From Ariolimax columbianus (taxonomy: Eukaryota; Mollusca; Gastropoda; Stylommatophora; Arionidae): DNA of 64,000 nt. The stretch is taken from positions 34,601,936 to 34,665,935 of the forward strand of contig JAVGWX010000014.1 of the NCBI GenBank assembly GCA_036924085.1, written 5' to 3'. The notes beneath the pieces are model-generated. The model was given only the letters and a program-made list of their open reading frames with translations. It was not told the origin of the DNA and made no database searches. The translations under genes and the position numbers were made by a program. Of the stretch, positions 21,981 through 33,941 are shown piece after piece; the first letter of the stretch is position 1; each line of letters opens with the position of its first letter.

Positions 21981-22533
21981 CTTCTTCTTCGTCATTTGTT
22001 CTCAATCACCCGCTACTAAGTCCTGAAAAGGAATTTGAAGTAGCAGGATGTAGTCCGGAGAACGGAATGCGTTGTCATAGTTTACAGCTTGACTGCGATA
22101 TTTGCACCTTTTGGTTCGGCACATCTGACTTCAGCATGGCATTTTTGGGTACAGGGTTAGCATTCCCTCTTCGATCCCTTCTCCTTAGCCAGACTGAGTA
22201 CCGGGTTAGCCTTCCCTCTTCGATCCCTTCTCCTTAGCCAGTCTGGCTACCGGGTTAGCCTTCGCTCTTCGACCCCTTCTCCTTAGCCAATCTTGGTACC
22301 GGTTTAGCCTTCCCTCTTCGACCCCTTCTCCTTAGCCAGTCTGGGTACCGGGTTAGCCTTCCCTCTTCGACCCCTTCTCCTTGGCCAGTCTGCTCTGTTG
22401 CAGCCAATTATCCAGGATCATCACGTGGAGGTGTAGAAGGGTCTTGGCAGCTCTGGGTCGCTGGCCCTGACACTAGTTGTCAGCTTTGGGTCTCTGACTG
22501 TTCCAGCTCATGCACTGCTCAGCATCTTGATTC
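21981..22533 (-). mobile_element. R1 retroposon expanded by a 49-bp minisatellite
   Basis: R1 in minus orientation: cttcttcttc tail, ctcaatcacccgctactaag, the core gatatttgcaccttttggtt and the 5' part ctgctctgttgcagcc through cactgctcagcatcttgatt. At 22,160-22,390 the segment accgggttagccttccctct, then cgaccccttctccttagcca, is repeated about five times. LINE-N has inserted at the R1 5' end. Confidence 0.85.
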
Positions 22534-23540
22534 TTCTTCTTCTTCTTCGTACGCAGTCAGACAGTAACCATTATTTTTTCGAAAAAAGCGGCGGTCATCC
22601 TGAGGCTGTCGCCACTGCCATAGAGCTTGTCTTGCAGTTCCACTGGTGATGGCCACATCTGCTCTCTCTGATCCTCGTATGTCGGGCAGTTCTGCAGCAG
22701 ATGTTCAGCGGTCATTTTACCAGTACCGCACGGGCATTCGTCGGTACCACCTATCTTCAATTTGTTGAATAGGTGGTACCTCAGTCTATTGTGGCCAGTG
22801 CGAAGTCTGAAGACAACGACCTGCTCTCTTCGGTTCAACTGGTAATAGGCATCGTTTTTGGTGTAACCAGTATGTTCGGTTTCCCATTTGGTCATGTATC
22901 TGGCTTTGATAAGCCGTTTTGACTCTTAGTACGTCATACTAGTATCTGTTTGTGGTAGTCTTGCACCTTCTTTTGCCAGTCTGTCTGCCTCCTCGTTGCC
23001 TTGGATGTTGCAGTGTGATGGGACCCACTGTACCACTACCCTTTTTGGTGCGGACTGCTGGCACAGTTTGCAGAGTGCTGCTCTTAAGTCATTAAGCTCA
23101 GTGTTTTTCTGGCTTTTTAGCGCTGTGACTACGGCGAGAGCATCTGTAAGCAGGACTATATGGCTTTCATTTTCATTGTGTGTCACCATTTCTTCCACTG
23201 CCGCCCTCAGTGCCTCTGCCTCCGCTCTGAAATTGCTTGTGTACTTACCAGTAGCGAATGACTGTTATTTTTCTGCCATTTGGTAGGTTCAGGAATGCTC
23301 CTGCCCCTCCGTTCTGTGTAGTGTTTGTTACAGAACCGTCGGTGTATGCATGGGTCCAGTCCATGCTTGGGTAGCTTTTCGATATGAAGCTTAGGGTAGT
23401 ATCTCTCCTTTCTTTTTCAGTCTGGCAGTTTTTGTTTCCAATACCTGGTATATTTTCTACCACCTCTGGAAATATATCCTGCCTCCAGGTAGGTTTTCGT
23501 ATAGTAGTGATGGGTTTTGGTGTTGTTAGTGCGTTTATGG
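22534..23540 (-). mobile_element. LINE-N copy, ~1 kb, 5'-truncated
   Basis: Target-site duplication catcttgattc at 22,523-22,533 and 23,541-23,551. It contains RNase H and the CCHC knuckle. The frame is broken by a TAG at ESKRLIKA's upstream codon (TYxESK, near 22,928) and by a small deletion near 23,265. It starts within the linker before RNase H (INALTTPKP). Confidence 0.93.
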
Positions 23541-23569
23541 CATCTTGATTCCACTCTTGCTAGTGATAT

Positions 23570-24400
23570 CTTCATGTTCTTTCTTTGGTGAAAAATGGCA
23601 CATTATAATGATGGCTATACGCAGGATGACCCGTAAAAAAAAAACGTTTTAAAAGTTGTACCATATTTCCCGGTGTCAAAGATGCTCTGATGTCAAGGAT
23701 GCACCAGAATTTTAAAATGCAAAATTTTGAGAGAGTAAAGAATAAACATAAAAAAAAGGTCTCAGCACTGTCAACTAACTTACCAAGATGTTTTGTGGGT
23801 GGGGTGGCTGAGCTCAGCACTTTCACCTACCTTACCGAGATGTTTTGTGGGTGGCTGAGCTGAACACTTTCACCTACCTTACCAAGATGTTTTGTGGGTG
23901 GCTGAGCTCAGCACGTTCACCTACCTTACCAAGATGTTTTGGGAGGTGCTGAGCTCATCATGACCACTTATGGTCTGATTTTGTTCTTTTACAATACAAG
24001 ACACAGTAAGTTTACTCCCAAAGTTGACACCTAGTTGGGCTACAGCTGGTGCAGTAAATCAAAGTTTTTATAGTATTGGATGTAGACTTCTTTTGTCACT
24101 TAATAATGTTTCATTAAAGTCAGGATTCTTTGAGGAGAGGCAAAATACTGGTAATATTGATATAGAACATGTAAATTACAGTGTACTACCAGTCCGTTGG
24201 CTTGTCTGCCGATACGGGAATACATTTTATTTGTGATTACGTATAATTTTCTTAAATTTTGTTGTGGTGCTGTGTTTATTTACTATTTTAACTACATAAA
24301 ATATAATACATTTAATTCAGTAGTCATATATCAGAGTTCATTTACTATCTAACATAGATAACCTTCCTCTGAAATTAGCATAGGCTTTTTGACAATGTAA
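23570..24400. other. Spacer with a small minisatellite
   Basis: No gene. At 23,765-23,955 the sequence ctttcacctaccttaccaag, then atgttttgtgggtgg, is repeated about four times. The rest is A/T-rich and unrecognised. Confidence 0.6.
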
Positions 24401-24417
24401 CCTTCGAAATCTAGGAC

Positions 24418-24783
24418 GGGATCAAGACGCTGAGCAGCGCATGAGCTGCAGTGGTCAGCGACCCATAGCTGAATGCTAGCGTCAGGGCCAACGAACCAGA
24501 GCTGCCAAGACCCTTCTACACCTCCACGCGGTGATCCTGGATAACAGGCTGCAGCAGGGCAGACTGGCTACGGAGAAGGGATCGAAGAGGGAATGCTTAT
24601 CCGGTACTCAAAAAATGCTTGCTGAAGTCGGATGTGTTGGACCGAAAGGTGCAAATATCGCAGTCAAGCTGTAAACTACGACACAACGCATTCCGTTCTC
24701 TGGACTACATTCTGCTACTTAAGCCCTTTCAGGGTTTGGTAGCGGGAGATTGAGAACGAACGCAGAAGAAGAAGAAGAAGATC
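24418..24783 (+). mobile_element. R1 retroposon, full-length reference copy
   Basis: A ~366-bp element with an 8-bp flanking duplication tctaggac (24,410-24,417 and 24,784-24,791). Order: gggatcaagacgctgagcag; cagcgacccatagctgaatg; ctacacctccacgcggtgat; the core gctgaagtcggatgtgttgg; gggtttggtagcgggagatt; and cgcagaagaagaagaag. I see no clear A or B box, so it is not an evident tRNA SINE. It may be the 3' fragment of an unseen LINE. Confidence 0.8.
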
Positions 24784-25166
24784 TCTAGGACACACTAAAT
24801 TTTCTAGACTTATTTCAAAAACAAAGAGAAAAAAAACTACTTCTACACCTCCACGCGGTGATCCTGGATAACAGGCTGCAGCAGGGCAGACTGGCTACGG
24901 AGAAGGGATCGAAGAGGGAATGCTTATCCGGTACTCAAAAAATGCTTGCTGAAGTCGGATGTGTTGGACCGAAAGGTGCAAATATCGCAGTCAAGCTGTA
25001 AACTACGACACAACGCATTCCGTTCTCTGGACTACATTCTGCTACTTAAGCCCTTTCAGGGTTTGGTAGCGGGAGATTGAGAACGAACGCAGAAGAAGAA
25101 GAAGATCTCTAGGACACACTAAATTTTCTAGACTTATTTCAAAAACAAAGAGAGAAAAAAAACTAC
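24513..25166 (+). repeat. Tandem duplication of ~328 bp
   Basis: 24,513-24,839 is repeated almost perfectly at 24,840-25,166. It spans the 3' two thirds of R1 plus ~60 bp of flank (ctctaggacacactaaattt). The unit boundary is cttctacacc, and only the GAA and A runs differ in length. Confidence 0.9.
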
Positions 25167-25454
25167 TGCTACTGTATATTTATTTCCATTGCTGAGATCC
25201 ATCAGAATGATTTATAAACGCCTCTTCTCCCTGCAGTCACCATGCACCATACGAAGATGTTATTTTAGCTTAGAAAGAAAATAAACCTATGCTTTAGCGA
25301 GAATTTGAACAAATACGCTTGTCGTCAAAGACCAAGATCCAAACTATTCAGCCAGCCACTCCTCCAATCAATAATGTTGATAAAATATTGACTATCAAAC
25401 ATGGAGATAAGTTTGAAATATAATGAAACAAAATGTCTAGGATGACTTGACTTG
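25167..25454. other. Unassigned A/T-rich spacer
   Basis: Nothing recognised. Confidence 0.4.
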
Positions 25455-25459
25455 ACTTT

Positions 25460-25790
25460 GTTCATTTTCAGTCTCCCGCTACCATGTCCTGCAAAGGGCT
25501 TAAGTAGAAGAATGTAGCCCAGAGAACGGAATGTGTTGTGTTGTAGTTTGCAGCTTGACTGCAATATTTGCACCTTTCGGTCCAACACATCCGACTTCAG
25601 CAGGCAAATTTTTAGTACCTCTTCGATACCTTCTCCTTAGCCAGTCTGCTCTGTTGCAGTCTGTTATCCAGGATCACCTCGTGGAGATGTAGAAGGGTCT
25701 TGGCAGCTCTGATTTGCTGATCTTGACACTAGCAGTCAGCTATGGGTCGCTGACCGCTGCAGCTCATGCGCTGCTCAGCGTCTTGATCCT
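25460..25790 (-). mobile_element. R1 retroposon copy
   Basis: A minus-strand R1: tcagtctcccgctaccatgt, the core caacacatccgacttcagca, ctgctctgttgcagtctgtt and ctgctcagcgtcttgatcct. A further diverged partial copy is at about 25,985-26,165. Confidence 0.8.
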
Positions 25791-26369
25791 AATGTCCAGA
25801 ATAAATAGTTTCTCAAAGTAGATCAGTTTTTTTTTTTTTTACATTTGCACAAATTTTCAGCTTAATTATTTTACATTTGCACAAATTTTCAGCTTAACTA
25901 TATTGCTTTGTATAAATCTATTTATCACATATAATATTAATATCATACTTACATATGTTTTAAAAAAAAATTTTCTGTCGTTCGTCCGCAAAAAGAAGTG
26001 TATTGCCTTTTATTGGCCTGGCACATTTGGTTTCTACACTGCATTTTTGGTACAGTGATTGCCTTTCCTCTTCGATCCCTATTTCTTATCCAGCCTGTTT
26101 CCTGGGTCGCCACTTGGATGCAGAATAGGGTCTGGTCAGCTATGAATTTGCTGACTTTGATACAAGCATATATTATTATATATATATATTATTAGTTAGG
26201 TAATTATAAGTTTAATAATGTTGATGTTTGTTTTTTGTGTGAATCCATATCTACAAGCTTACAGTATTTTCAGAGTGCATATATACTTATGAGTATTGCA
26301 GAAGTCTAGGTTTTCCTCACTGTAGTGCAATACAAGTTTTCTATGCAGGCTCACCTCCAATTTTTGTAA

Positions 26370-27080
26370 TTTCTGTGCTGTATCACTTCTTCTACTGTAA
26401 TCCCAATCTTTTGATAATCTCTGTAGTGTATCACTTCTACTGTGCCTCATATCTTTTGATAATCTCTGTATTGTATCACTTCTACTGTATCTCCTATCTT
26501 TTGATAATCTCTGTATTGTATCACTTCTACTGTATCTCCTATCTTTTGATAATCTCTGCATTATATCACTTCTATTGTACCTCCTATCTTTTGATAATCT
26601 CTGTATTGTATCACTTCTGTTGTACCTCATATCTTTTGATAATCTCTGTATTGTATCACTTCTACTGCACCTTCTATCTTTTGATAATCTCTGTAGTGTA
26701 TCATTTCTAGTGTACCTCATATCTTTTGATAATCTCTGTATTGTATCACTTCTAGTGTATTCCTTATCTTTTGATAATTTCTGTATTGTATCACTTCTAC
26801 TGCACCTTCTATCTTTTGATAATCTCTGTAGTGTATCACTTCTAGTGTACCTCATATCTTTTGATAATCTCTGTATTGTATCACTTCTAGTGTATTCCTT
26901 ATCTTTTGATAATCTCTGTAGTGTATCACTGCTACTGTAACCCCTATCTTTTGATAATCTCTGTAGTGTATCACTTCTACTGTACCTCCTATCTTTTCAT
27001 AATCTCTGTATTATATCACTTCTAGTGTACCCTTTATCTTTTGATAATCTTTATCACTTCTACTGTATCTCCTTTCTTGT
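26370..27080 (-). repeat. 45-bp minisatellite, ~16 units
   Basis: The unit is tatcttttgataatctctgt, attgtatcacttctactgta, plus 5 bp. At 45 bp it preserves frame; on the minus strand it encodes a 15-residue repeat (SDTIQRLSKDRRYSR), open for 198 codons (26,259-26,855). It ends in a non-repeated tail that includes KLEVSLHRKLVLHYSEEN. One unit near 26,995 carries an in-frame stop. The opposite strand is also open, so coding is unproven. Confidence 0.9.
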
Positions 27081-27084
27081 TAGA

Positions 27085-27620
27085 AGTATAGGTAGATCAA
27101 TTATATTATCTATATTACTCATCACTTGTCTATGATGTTGCCTTTTATGCAAGAAATGATTTTTGAATAAATAGATATAATATATGATGTCTGTGTGGTT
27201 ATTGCCATATTTTTACCTGGTGGTTCAAATGTTTTCATACATACAGGATAATGATTCCATATGTCTGATTTAAAGTAATCTTCTAAAAATGGTTTTGTCT
27301 AAAGACTAGGATACAGACATGTTTTTTGGGGCCAGAACAGAAAGCAGGGGCAGGGGTACATACAGACTTGTTGACCTGCATCAACAACTGTCTTCGTCAC
27401 ATGCAAGTGTTGGATGGCCAGAGGTGATGACACACAGGAACATGGGAAAGAACATGGCAACAAGCAATGCAGCAGGAAATTGGTGGTGAGAGTATGTGAC
27501 GATGGATACATGTTCAGAAAGAAGCCGGATAGCATAACCAGATATGCTCTACATTGGAACACATCAAGAAATGATGAGTAGGAATGCTAACAAACACTTA
27601 CATATATAATAATAATATTA
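27085..27620. other. Unassigned spacer
   Basis: No gene or repeat recognised. Confidence 0.4.
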
Positions 27621-27624
27621 ATAC

Positions 27625-28440
27625 CTGTCCATCATTTTTGATGAGGACCGCCGCCATCCTTGTCACAGATTTCCCTGTTGGGTGTGGGTGCGCATGTCGC
27701 TAAACAGGCCAATGTGGGCACGAAAACATCTGTTGCATAATGGGGGTACACGATGTCAGTAGAAGGTGATGTGTTCCTGCTGTAAGTGATTTCCAGGTCT
27801 CGCATCTGCTCTGGACTTTCACAATGTAGTGGTGCTTGCTGCTAGCTACACCCACTTTGACTGCGCTGCTTCAGTCAGATCTGTTTTGCACAAGACATTC
27901 CCAGGTGGTGATATCTATCTAGCAACTTTTCAGTGAGTTCCTCAGACTGCCTTTAAAACATTTCTTTGGGCGCCCTTTCTCGCGCCATCCCTCTCTCAGC
28001 TCGCTGTAGAGTAGCTACTTAGAGAGACGTTCGAGGTGCTCATCCTAGTTGTGCTTTTTCTAGAAGTGCATGGATGCTGGGCATGTCAGCCCTCGAGAGA
28101 GAACTTCGATGTCAGTGACACGATCTTGCCATCGAATGTGGAATATTCACCTCAGGCAACCTGTGTGTGAAGTGGTTTAACCTCCTTGCATGTCCAGAGT
28201 ATACAGACCAGCTTTCACAGGCATAGAGTAGGATTGGAATGATGGTGGCACGGTAGATTTTGAGTTTGGTCTTGACGCTGATACCAGGATGTTCCCACAG
28301 CATCGAGCGCATTCTATCAAAGGCTATGCTGGCCCTTGCTATTCTGCTTGCTACCTCATTATCGAGGCTGACAGATTTCGACAGCGCGCTGCCCAAATAT
28401 GTTAGTTTATCTATGTCACTCAGCGTCTGACTGTAGTCTT
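27625..28440 (-). mobile_element. LINE-B copy, decayed
   Basis: Its + strand left end matches the 3' end of the insertion at 1,162-1,761. Upstream parts on the minus strand include LDNEVASRIARASIAFDRMR and IYRATIIPILLYACESWSVY, the tail after RT. Frameshifts occur throughout. Confidence 0.8.
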
Positions 28441-28545
28441 AGTCTTTCATTTTGTGTACGGCATGCCTGGTGCTGGTTGGTACATGACCTCTGTTCTCAG
28501 TAGAGAACCAACATCTTTCTGCATTGAGAACGAATGCAGAAGAAT

Positions 28546-28570
28546 TATATATATATATATATATATATAT
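28546..28570. repeat. (AT)n microsatellite
   Basis: An alternating AT run of about 25 bp. Confidence 0.9.
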
Positions 28571-28714
28571 CACCAATGTCAACGTACGCAATACAATTAC
28601 AGTCTGTTGAACCGTATCAAGGCCTCCTATCAGTAGTAAAATACAAATACACAATCTCCAATAGTACAGCCATTAATTTCAGACGAGTGGACTACCAAAC
28701 TTTGTTGTTCGTCC

Positions 28715-30180
28715 ATCGTAACCGATAAGCACCACTTGGTCCTGTTTGGATGAGTTCGAAAATGGCTAAATAAGCCAATCTGTATACAGGGAAATAAGAC
28801 ACCTTCTTGCACCGAGGTTGAAGAAGGGTTGATGTGAGCAGACTTGCGATCGTTTCTGGATAGCCTCATTAATTCTTGATGCTTCATGTCTCTGAACACC
28901 CTCCGCAATAGGGCTGCACCAGTCTGTGCGTTTGTTGGCGATTCTTTCCCAGTTATCATAGTTAAAACCGCACTGGATATATAATTTCTTAAGTGTGTCC
29001 TTGTACCTTTTCTGCTGTCCACCGCTTGCTCTCTTGCCATTTTGCAGTTCACCATAGAGCAACTCTTTCCGTAGACGTTGATACGACATGCGTACCACAT
29101 GGCTAGCCCATCTCAGCTGTGCTGCACATATCATGGTGTGTATACTTGTCATGCTAGTTCTTGCTAACACATCTGTATTTGACACCTTGTCATGTCATCT
29201 AATCCTCAGCAGTTTCCGCAGGCAATGCATGTGGAAGTGGTTTAATTTCCAGATATGATGACTATAGACGGTCCAGGTCTCACATGCATAAAAGAAGGTA
29301 GGTATAACAATTGCAGCATAGACCTTCATATTTGTTTGAGTCATGATCCCTCGCCTATCTCAGACCTAAGTATAAAGTCTACCAAATGCCGCACTTGCCT
29401 TAGCTATTCTTATATTCACATCATCATCTATGTGAATAACTTGAGATAGAGTACTGCCAAGGTATGTGAATCTGTGAACATTTTTTATACCTTGATTGAA
29501 GGCTCTGAATATGCAATATCTGCAGCCGTTGATGTAGAACCTCTGTTTCTCTGATAGAGATGATGAGGCCGAAGTTTTCACAAGCTGTAGCAAACCGATC
29601 CATACATTCTTGCATGTCACCCTCCGTATTTGTATTCAAGGCACAGTCATCAGCTTAAAGTAAATCATGTATGGCTAACTTGTGGATTTTGGTTTTGGCA
29701 TTGAACCTTCTCAGATTGAATAGCCCTTCATCAGTGCGAAAATGAAGCCCAACTTTGACATCTCAATCGCTATAGGCATTCCACAACATGGCATAAAACA
29801 TCATACTGAAAAGAGCCGGGGCCAGCACACACCCTGCTTCACACCGTTAGTAACACTGAAGGCGGCAGAGAAGTTTCTCTGATCAATGACTTGGGCACGC
29901 ATGCCATCATGAAATTGTGGCACCACTGCAACGAATGTTGCAGGGCACCCAATCTTGGCCATAACTCTCCACAAACCATTTAAATTTACAGTAGCAAATG
30001 CATTAGTGAGGTCCACAAACATTGTATAGAGAGAAACATTCTGTTCTTAACATTCTCTTGGATCTGCTTTGCAGAAAAGATCATATCGATTGTCCCACGC
30101 TTCTTTCTAAAGTCACATGTGAAGATTTAGTCTGCGGAGAAGTATTTTTGCAAGCACTTACTTATTTTCCGTGTCCAAAC
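28715..30180 (-). mobile_element. LINE-F, 5'-truncated and decayed
   Basis: Minus-strand order: MFVDLTNAFATVNLNGLWRV (RT motif A), FSVTNGVKQGVCWPRLFSV (motif B), ADDCALNTNTEGDMQECMDR (catalytic ADD), FTYLGSTLSQVIHIDDDV, LRWASHVVRMSYQRL, KRYKDTLKKLYIQCGFNYDN and IGLFSHFRTH (remnant of the terminal finger, whose first cysteines are lost). It is related to but distinct from LINE-B. Confidence 0.85.
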
Positions 30181-30184
30181 ACCA

Positions 30185-31730
30185 TGTCACACAGCATCCG
30201 TCCAGTAATCAGCAACTTGAACTGCCTTGTTGTTCGCCTCCATCATATCGTTCATGTCACAGGTTTCAGGGAGGTTGGGGCAGGTCATCGGATGATCTTG
30301 GTCCTGAACTCCGCCGCATTCACATGTGTCGACATCTGAGCATCCCCATTTCTTCAAGTTTGCTCTGCATCTTGAGACACCAGTTCGAAGTCTGTTCATT
30401 GCCTTCCACACAGCGTAGGGCAGGTGGTGTCCAGGTGCAGCCTCTTCCTTGAGCTCTATCCATGGATCCTGCATTGTTTCGCACCACCTCTCGATGCGTC
30501 GACCTTCCGGGCTTGTCTGGATGGTCTCTGTTGATTTTAAGAAACTGTCTTGATTTAAGTCTTGTGACTTGTTCCTGATGGCCAAACATCGGGTGTCTAA
30601 GGTCGTTTTCCTGTTTCCCTCGTTCGATTTCTGCAGCTACACCTCTTCTTATGTCAGGTGGTGCAATGCCAATTAAGGGATATATTTTGTTTGTGGGGGT
30701 GCGTTTAAGGCACTGCGATACTATCCTGCCTATCTCATTGACTGCTGTATCAACTTGTTTTGCATGGGCGGAGTTTTACCAGTCTGGGGCTGCATATTCC
30801 GCTGCGGAAAGGCACAGGGCAATCGCTGATGTGCGTAAGACTGATGACTGAGCACCCCATGTTGTGCCAGTCAATTTTCGGATAATGTTGTTTCTCGCAT
30901 GTACCTTACGCTTTGTCTTCTGACAGTGTGTCATATAGGATCATGTGCGATCCAACTTTACACACAGGTATTTGGGAGCCGGGCAGTGTTCAAGATCCTG
31001 TCCTTGCCATCTGATCCATAGTTCTCTGTTTGCCTCTCTGTTCTTGAGATGATATGTGCATACTTGAGTTTTGCTAGGGTTGGGTTTTAGGTGGTTTTCC
31101 CGATAATACTCTGCGAGGTCATTCAGAGAGTGTGTTAGTTTACCTTCTACCTCCTCGAAGCCATTAGCCTGAGCAGCAACTGCTGTGTCATCGGCGTATA
31201 TAAATTTCCTTGTGTCTGTATCCATAGGTTGGTCATTGGTATAGATGTTGTATAGCATGGGAGCAAGAACACTTCCTTTAGCAATCCGTTGGTTTGATTT
31301 CGCCATCTGCTCTCTTTATTCCCCAAGGTTACATAGAATCGCCTGTTTTGAAGTAAGCATTTGATTATGTTAGACGCCATTCTTTCGTCATGTTGTATAC
31401 CTTTGCCTGCAACCTATGATGATTTACTGTGTCGTAGGCAGCGCTTAGGTCTATATATGCCACTCCAGTCACCTGGTTGCGCTCGAAACCATCCTCTATT
31501 AGTTGTGTCAAATTGAGGATTTGACTACTGCAAGATCTCCCAGGTCTGAATCCAGCTTGTTCCTTGATCAGCCTCGAGTCTATCCAGGGAGAGATGCGGT
31601 TCAGGATCATCCTTTCAAATACCTTGTATAGGTGGCATAAGAGCGACACTGGTAGAAAATTCTTTGAGTCTGTTGGAGTTTTCCCAGGCTTTAACAGGGG
31701 TGTCATGGGGTGTCTCCGCAACAAGTTTCA
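30185..31730 (-). mobile_element. LINE-E, RT to C-terminus, decayed
   Basis: Minus strand: FLPVSLLCHLYKVFERMILN, QAGFRPGRSCSSQILNLTQL, VAYIDLSAAYDTVNHHRL (motif A), KGSVLAPMLYNIYTND (motif B), FIYADDTAVAAQ (YADD), YYRENHLKPNPSKTQVCTYH and, at the end, AVWKAMNRLRTGVSRC with a CxC...H...C knuckle (TCECGGVQDQDHPMTCPN). Several frameshifts. Other pieces of the family are at 19.5 and 54.3 kb. Confidence 0.88.
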
Positions 31731-31918
31731 TGCCATGTCACACAGTTAGTTGCCTCTTACAAAATGCTTTCTGTTAGGCAGTGGTGCTATTCTTGTCCCT
31801 GTCGAACACAGAGACCTCGGCAGACCACTTGGGTCATATATAATATGCAATACTTTAAATTAAAAATCTGTTTTGTCGTAATGAAACAATACAAAATTAT
31901 GGCTATTGATGATGCGTT

Positions 31919-31945
31919 GGGGGGGGGGGGGGGGGGGGGGGGGGG
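31919..31945 (+). repeat. 27-G homopolymer
   Basis: An uninterrupted G run at the duplication edge. Confidence 0.95.
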
Positions 31946-32099
31946 CGCGCTATGTGGTTTAAAAACAAAACACTGTAAATATTTTATGAAAAACACATTT
32001 TCTGTGTTTCACATTTTCGTAATGTATATTATTTATCACAAATAACAATAAAGTTATATTTTCCAGAAAGTGTATCCATTTGTCTTTGTAATTAAATTT

Positions 32100-32385
32100 G
32101 TCATTTATATTGTAATACAACAGGGTGATACTATCTCTCCTAAACTTTTCACTGCTGCCCTTGAGGAAGTCTTCCGTACACTCAATTGGGATGATAGGGG
32201 TATTGACATAGATGGAGAAATGCTCAACCACCTTCGGTTTGTGGATGACATAGTCATCATCAGCCACAGCATGAAGGAAGCTGAGCAATGCCTGAATGAG
32301 CTCAACTGTCAACACCTGGCTCCGAAATATCATCCGATCATCATTAGAACTATATGTCTCACGGACCTCGACCATCGATAACAGA
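32100..32385 (+). mobile_element. RTE-like LINE RT fragment (copy 1)
   Basis: The frame reads QQGDTISPKLFTAALEEVF, then HLRFVDDIVIISHSMKEAEQ. These are RT motifs B and C of an RTE-type LINE. The catalytic motif is FVDD here but FADD in the duplicate at 55,516-55,797. Confidence 0.85.
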
Positions 32386-32389
32386 CGAT

Positions 32390-33180
32390 CGACGCGATGG
32401 GCATTAGTCGCCTAAGGAGTTTTATATCACACTATTATTATTACAACGGCCCTACCTTTATATTCGTCAATTCTAAATTGTCACATAATACCCTCTCTGT
32501 CTGCCTGTGACCTGCTTGGGTCAGCTACTAAGTCTTCTGTTTTTGGCTGAGCCTAGCGTTATTGCTGATGGCTTTGTTGATGAGGCCAGCTGCAGCGATA
32601 TATTTGCTAATAACGTGGGAAATGAGGAAGGTTGTCTCTGCTACGTGGAGGAAGACTTTGAAGCAATGAAATAACCATCATCACAATTATCATCATCATC
32701 ATATTCCTGTTTTGCTCTGGTTGGAGCATGGTGTCACACCTACACATGATCATAGTGCAGTAAGTATGTGCTGAATCAGTAACTATTGTGATGGTGAAAA
32801 ACTCATGCGCTTGCACAGAATGCCTCTAACTCAGGCCTAAAGACAGTAAGGTGTGGAAAAGCCATTTGGGCTAGAAAGAAAGAACTAGATACAACACTTC
32901 AATAATAATACTGCAATGCTGAATGTAGTCTATAGCAGACAATGCTGTCGGGGATACAGTGTTAGAGGCTTTATTGTACGAGGCTACATCTTGTTTATTA
33001 GGTGGGGTGGCTAATTGACTTCCTCGCTGTCGTTTCTTAAATAACAGTACATCAGGTACATATTTACAGCTGGGTCGACACAAATGTACTGGTAATGCAA
33101 ATTGAAGCACGTACATTGCCAGTGAAAAACAATTGCTTTACTATTTCGTGGATTAGACAGCGAAGATGCAGCGCCCCGAA
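32390..33180. other. Non-coding part of the duplication
   Basis: No gene recognised. A motif acatcaggtacatatttaca occurs near 33,050. Confidence 0.4.
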
Positions 33181-33189
33181 TGGTTGACA

Positions 33190-33790
33190 GCAGCCAGCGA
33201 CCCACAGCTACAGCAGTGTGAATAAGCTGACAGTAGCCAGTGACCCATAGTTAAAGCATTGTGAATAAGCTGACAGTAGCCAGCGGCCCATAGCTACAGC
33301 ACCGTTAATCAGCAACCCATAGCTACAGCACTGTGAATGAGCTGACAGTAGCCAGTGACCCATAGCTACAGCACCTTGAATCAGCAGCCCATAGCTACAG
33401 CACTGTGAATGAGCTGACAGTAGCCACTGACCCATAGCTACAGCACTGTGAATAAGCTGACAGTAGCCAGCGGTCCAAAGCTACAGCACTGGGAATCAGC
33501 AGCCCATAGCTACAGCACTGTGAATGAGCTGACAGTAGCCAGTGACCCATAGATACAGCACTGTGAATCAGCTGACAGTAGCCATCGACGCATAGCTACA
33601 GCAGTGTGAATGAGCTGACAATAGCCAGCGACCCATAACTACAGCACCGTGAATGAGCAGCCAGCGACCTATAGCTACAGCACTGTGAATGAGCTGACAG
33701 CAGCCAGCGACCCATAGCTACAGCATCGTGAATGAGCAGCCAGCGACCCATAGACACATCACTGTGAATGAGCTAGCAGCAGCCTGCGGC
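33190..33790 (+). repeat. ~43-bp minisatellite derived from R1 (copy 1)
   Basis: Degenerate units of gctgacagtagccagcgacc, catagctacagcactgtgaa, tga. The unit resembles the R1 5' part (cagcgacccatagctga). The array is followed at 33,838-33,955 by the R1 core (ggatgtatcgggcgaaaggc) and a GAA tail, so it grew within an R1 copy. Confidence 0.88.
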
Positions 33791-33941
33791 CCATAACTGA
33801 TTAAGAGAATAGAGATTACAGTGGAAAGGCAAACCTAGTACACAAATAAAGCCACCTGAAATTGGATGTATCGGGCGAAAGGCACAGATATCGCAGCTCT
33901 GCTGCAAACTGCGATACATTGTCGTTTTCAGGACGAACTAC

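Noticed and set aside
26370..27080. Regular repeats resembling a CRISPR array
   Set aside because: The entire 45-bp unit repeats with no unique spacers, and this is animal DNA.
33208..33435. Repetitive open frame on the minus strand
   Set aside because: It is the 43-bp minisatellite; degenerate units break the frame soon after.
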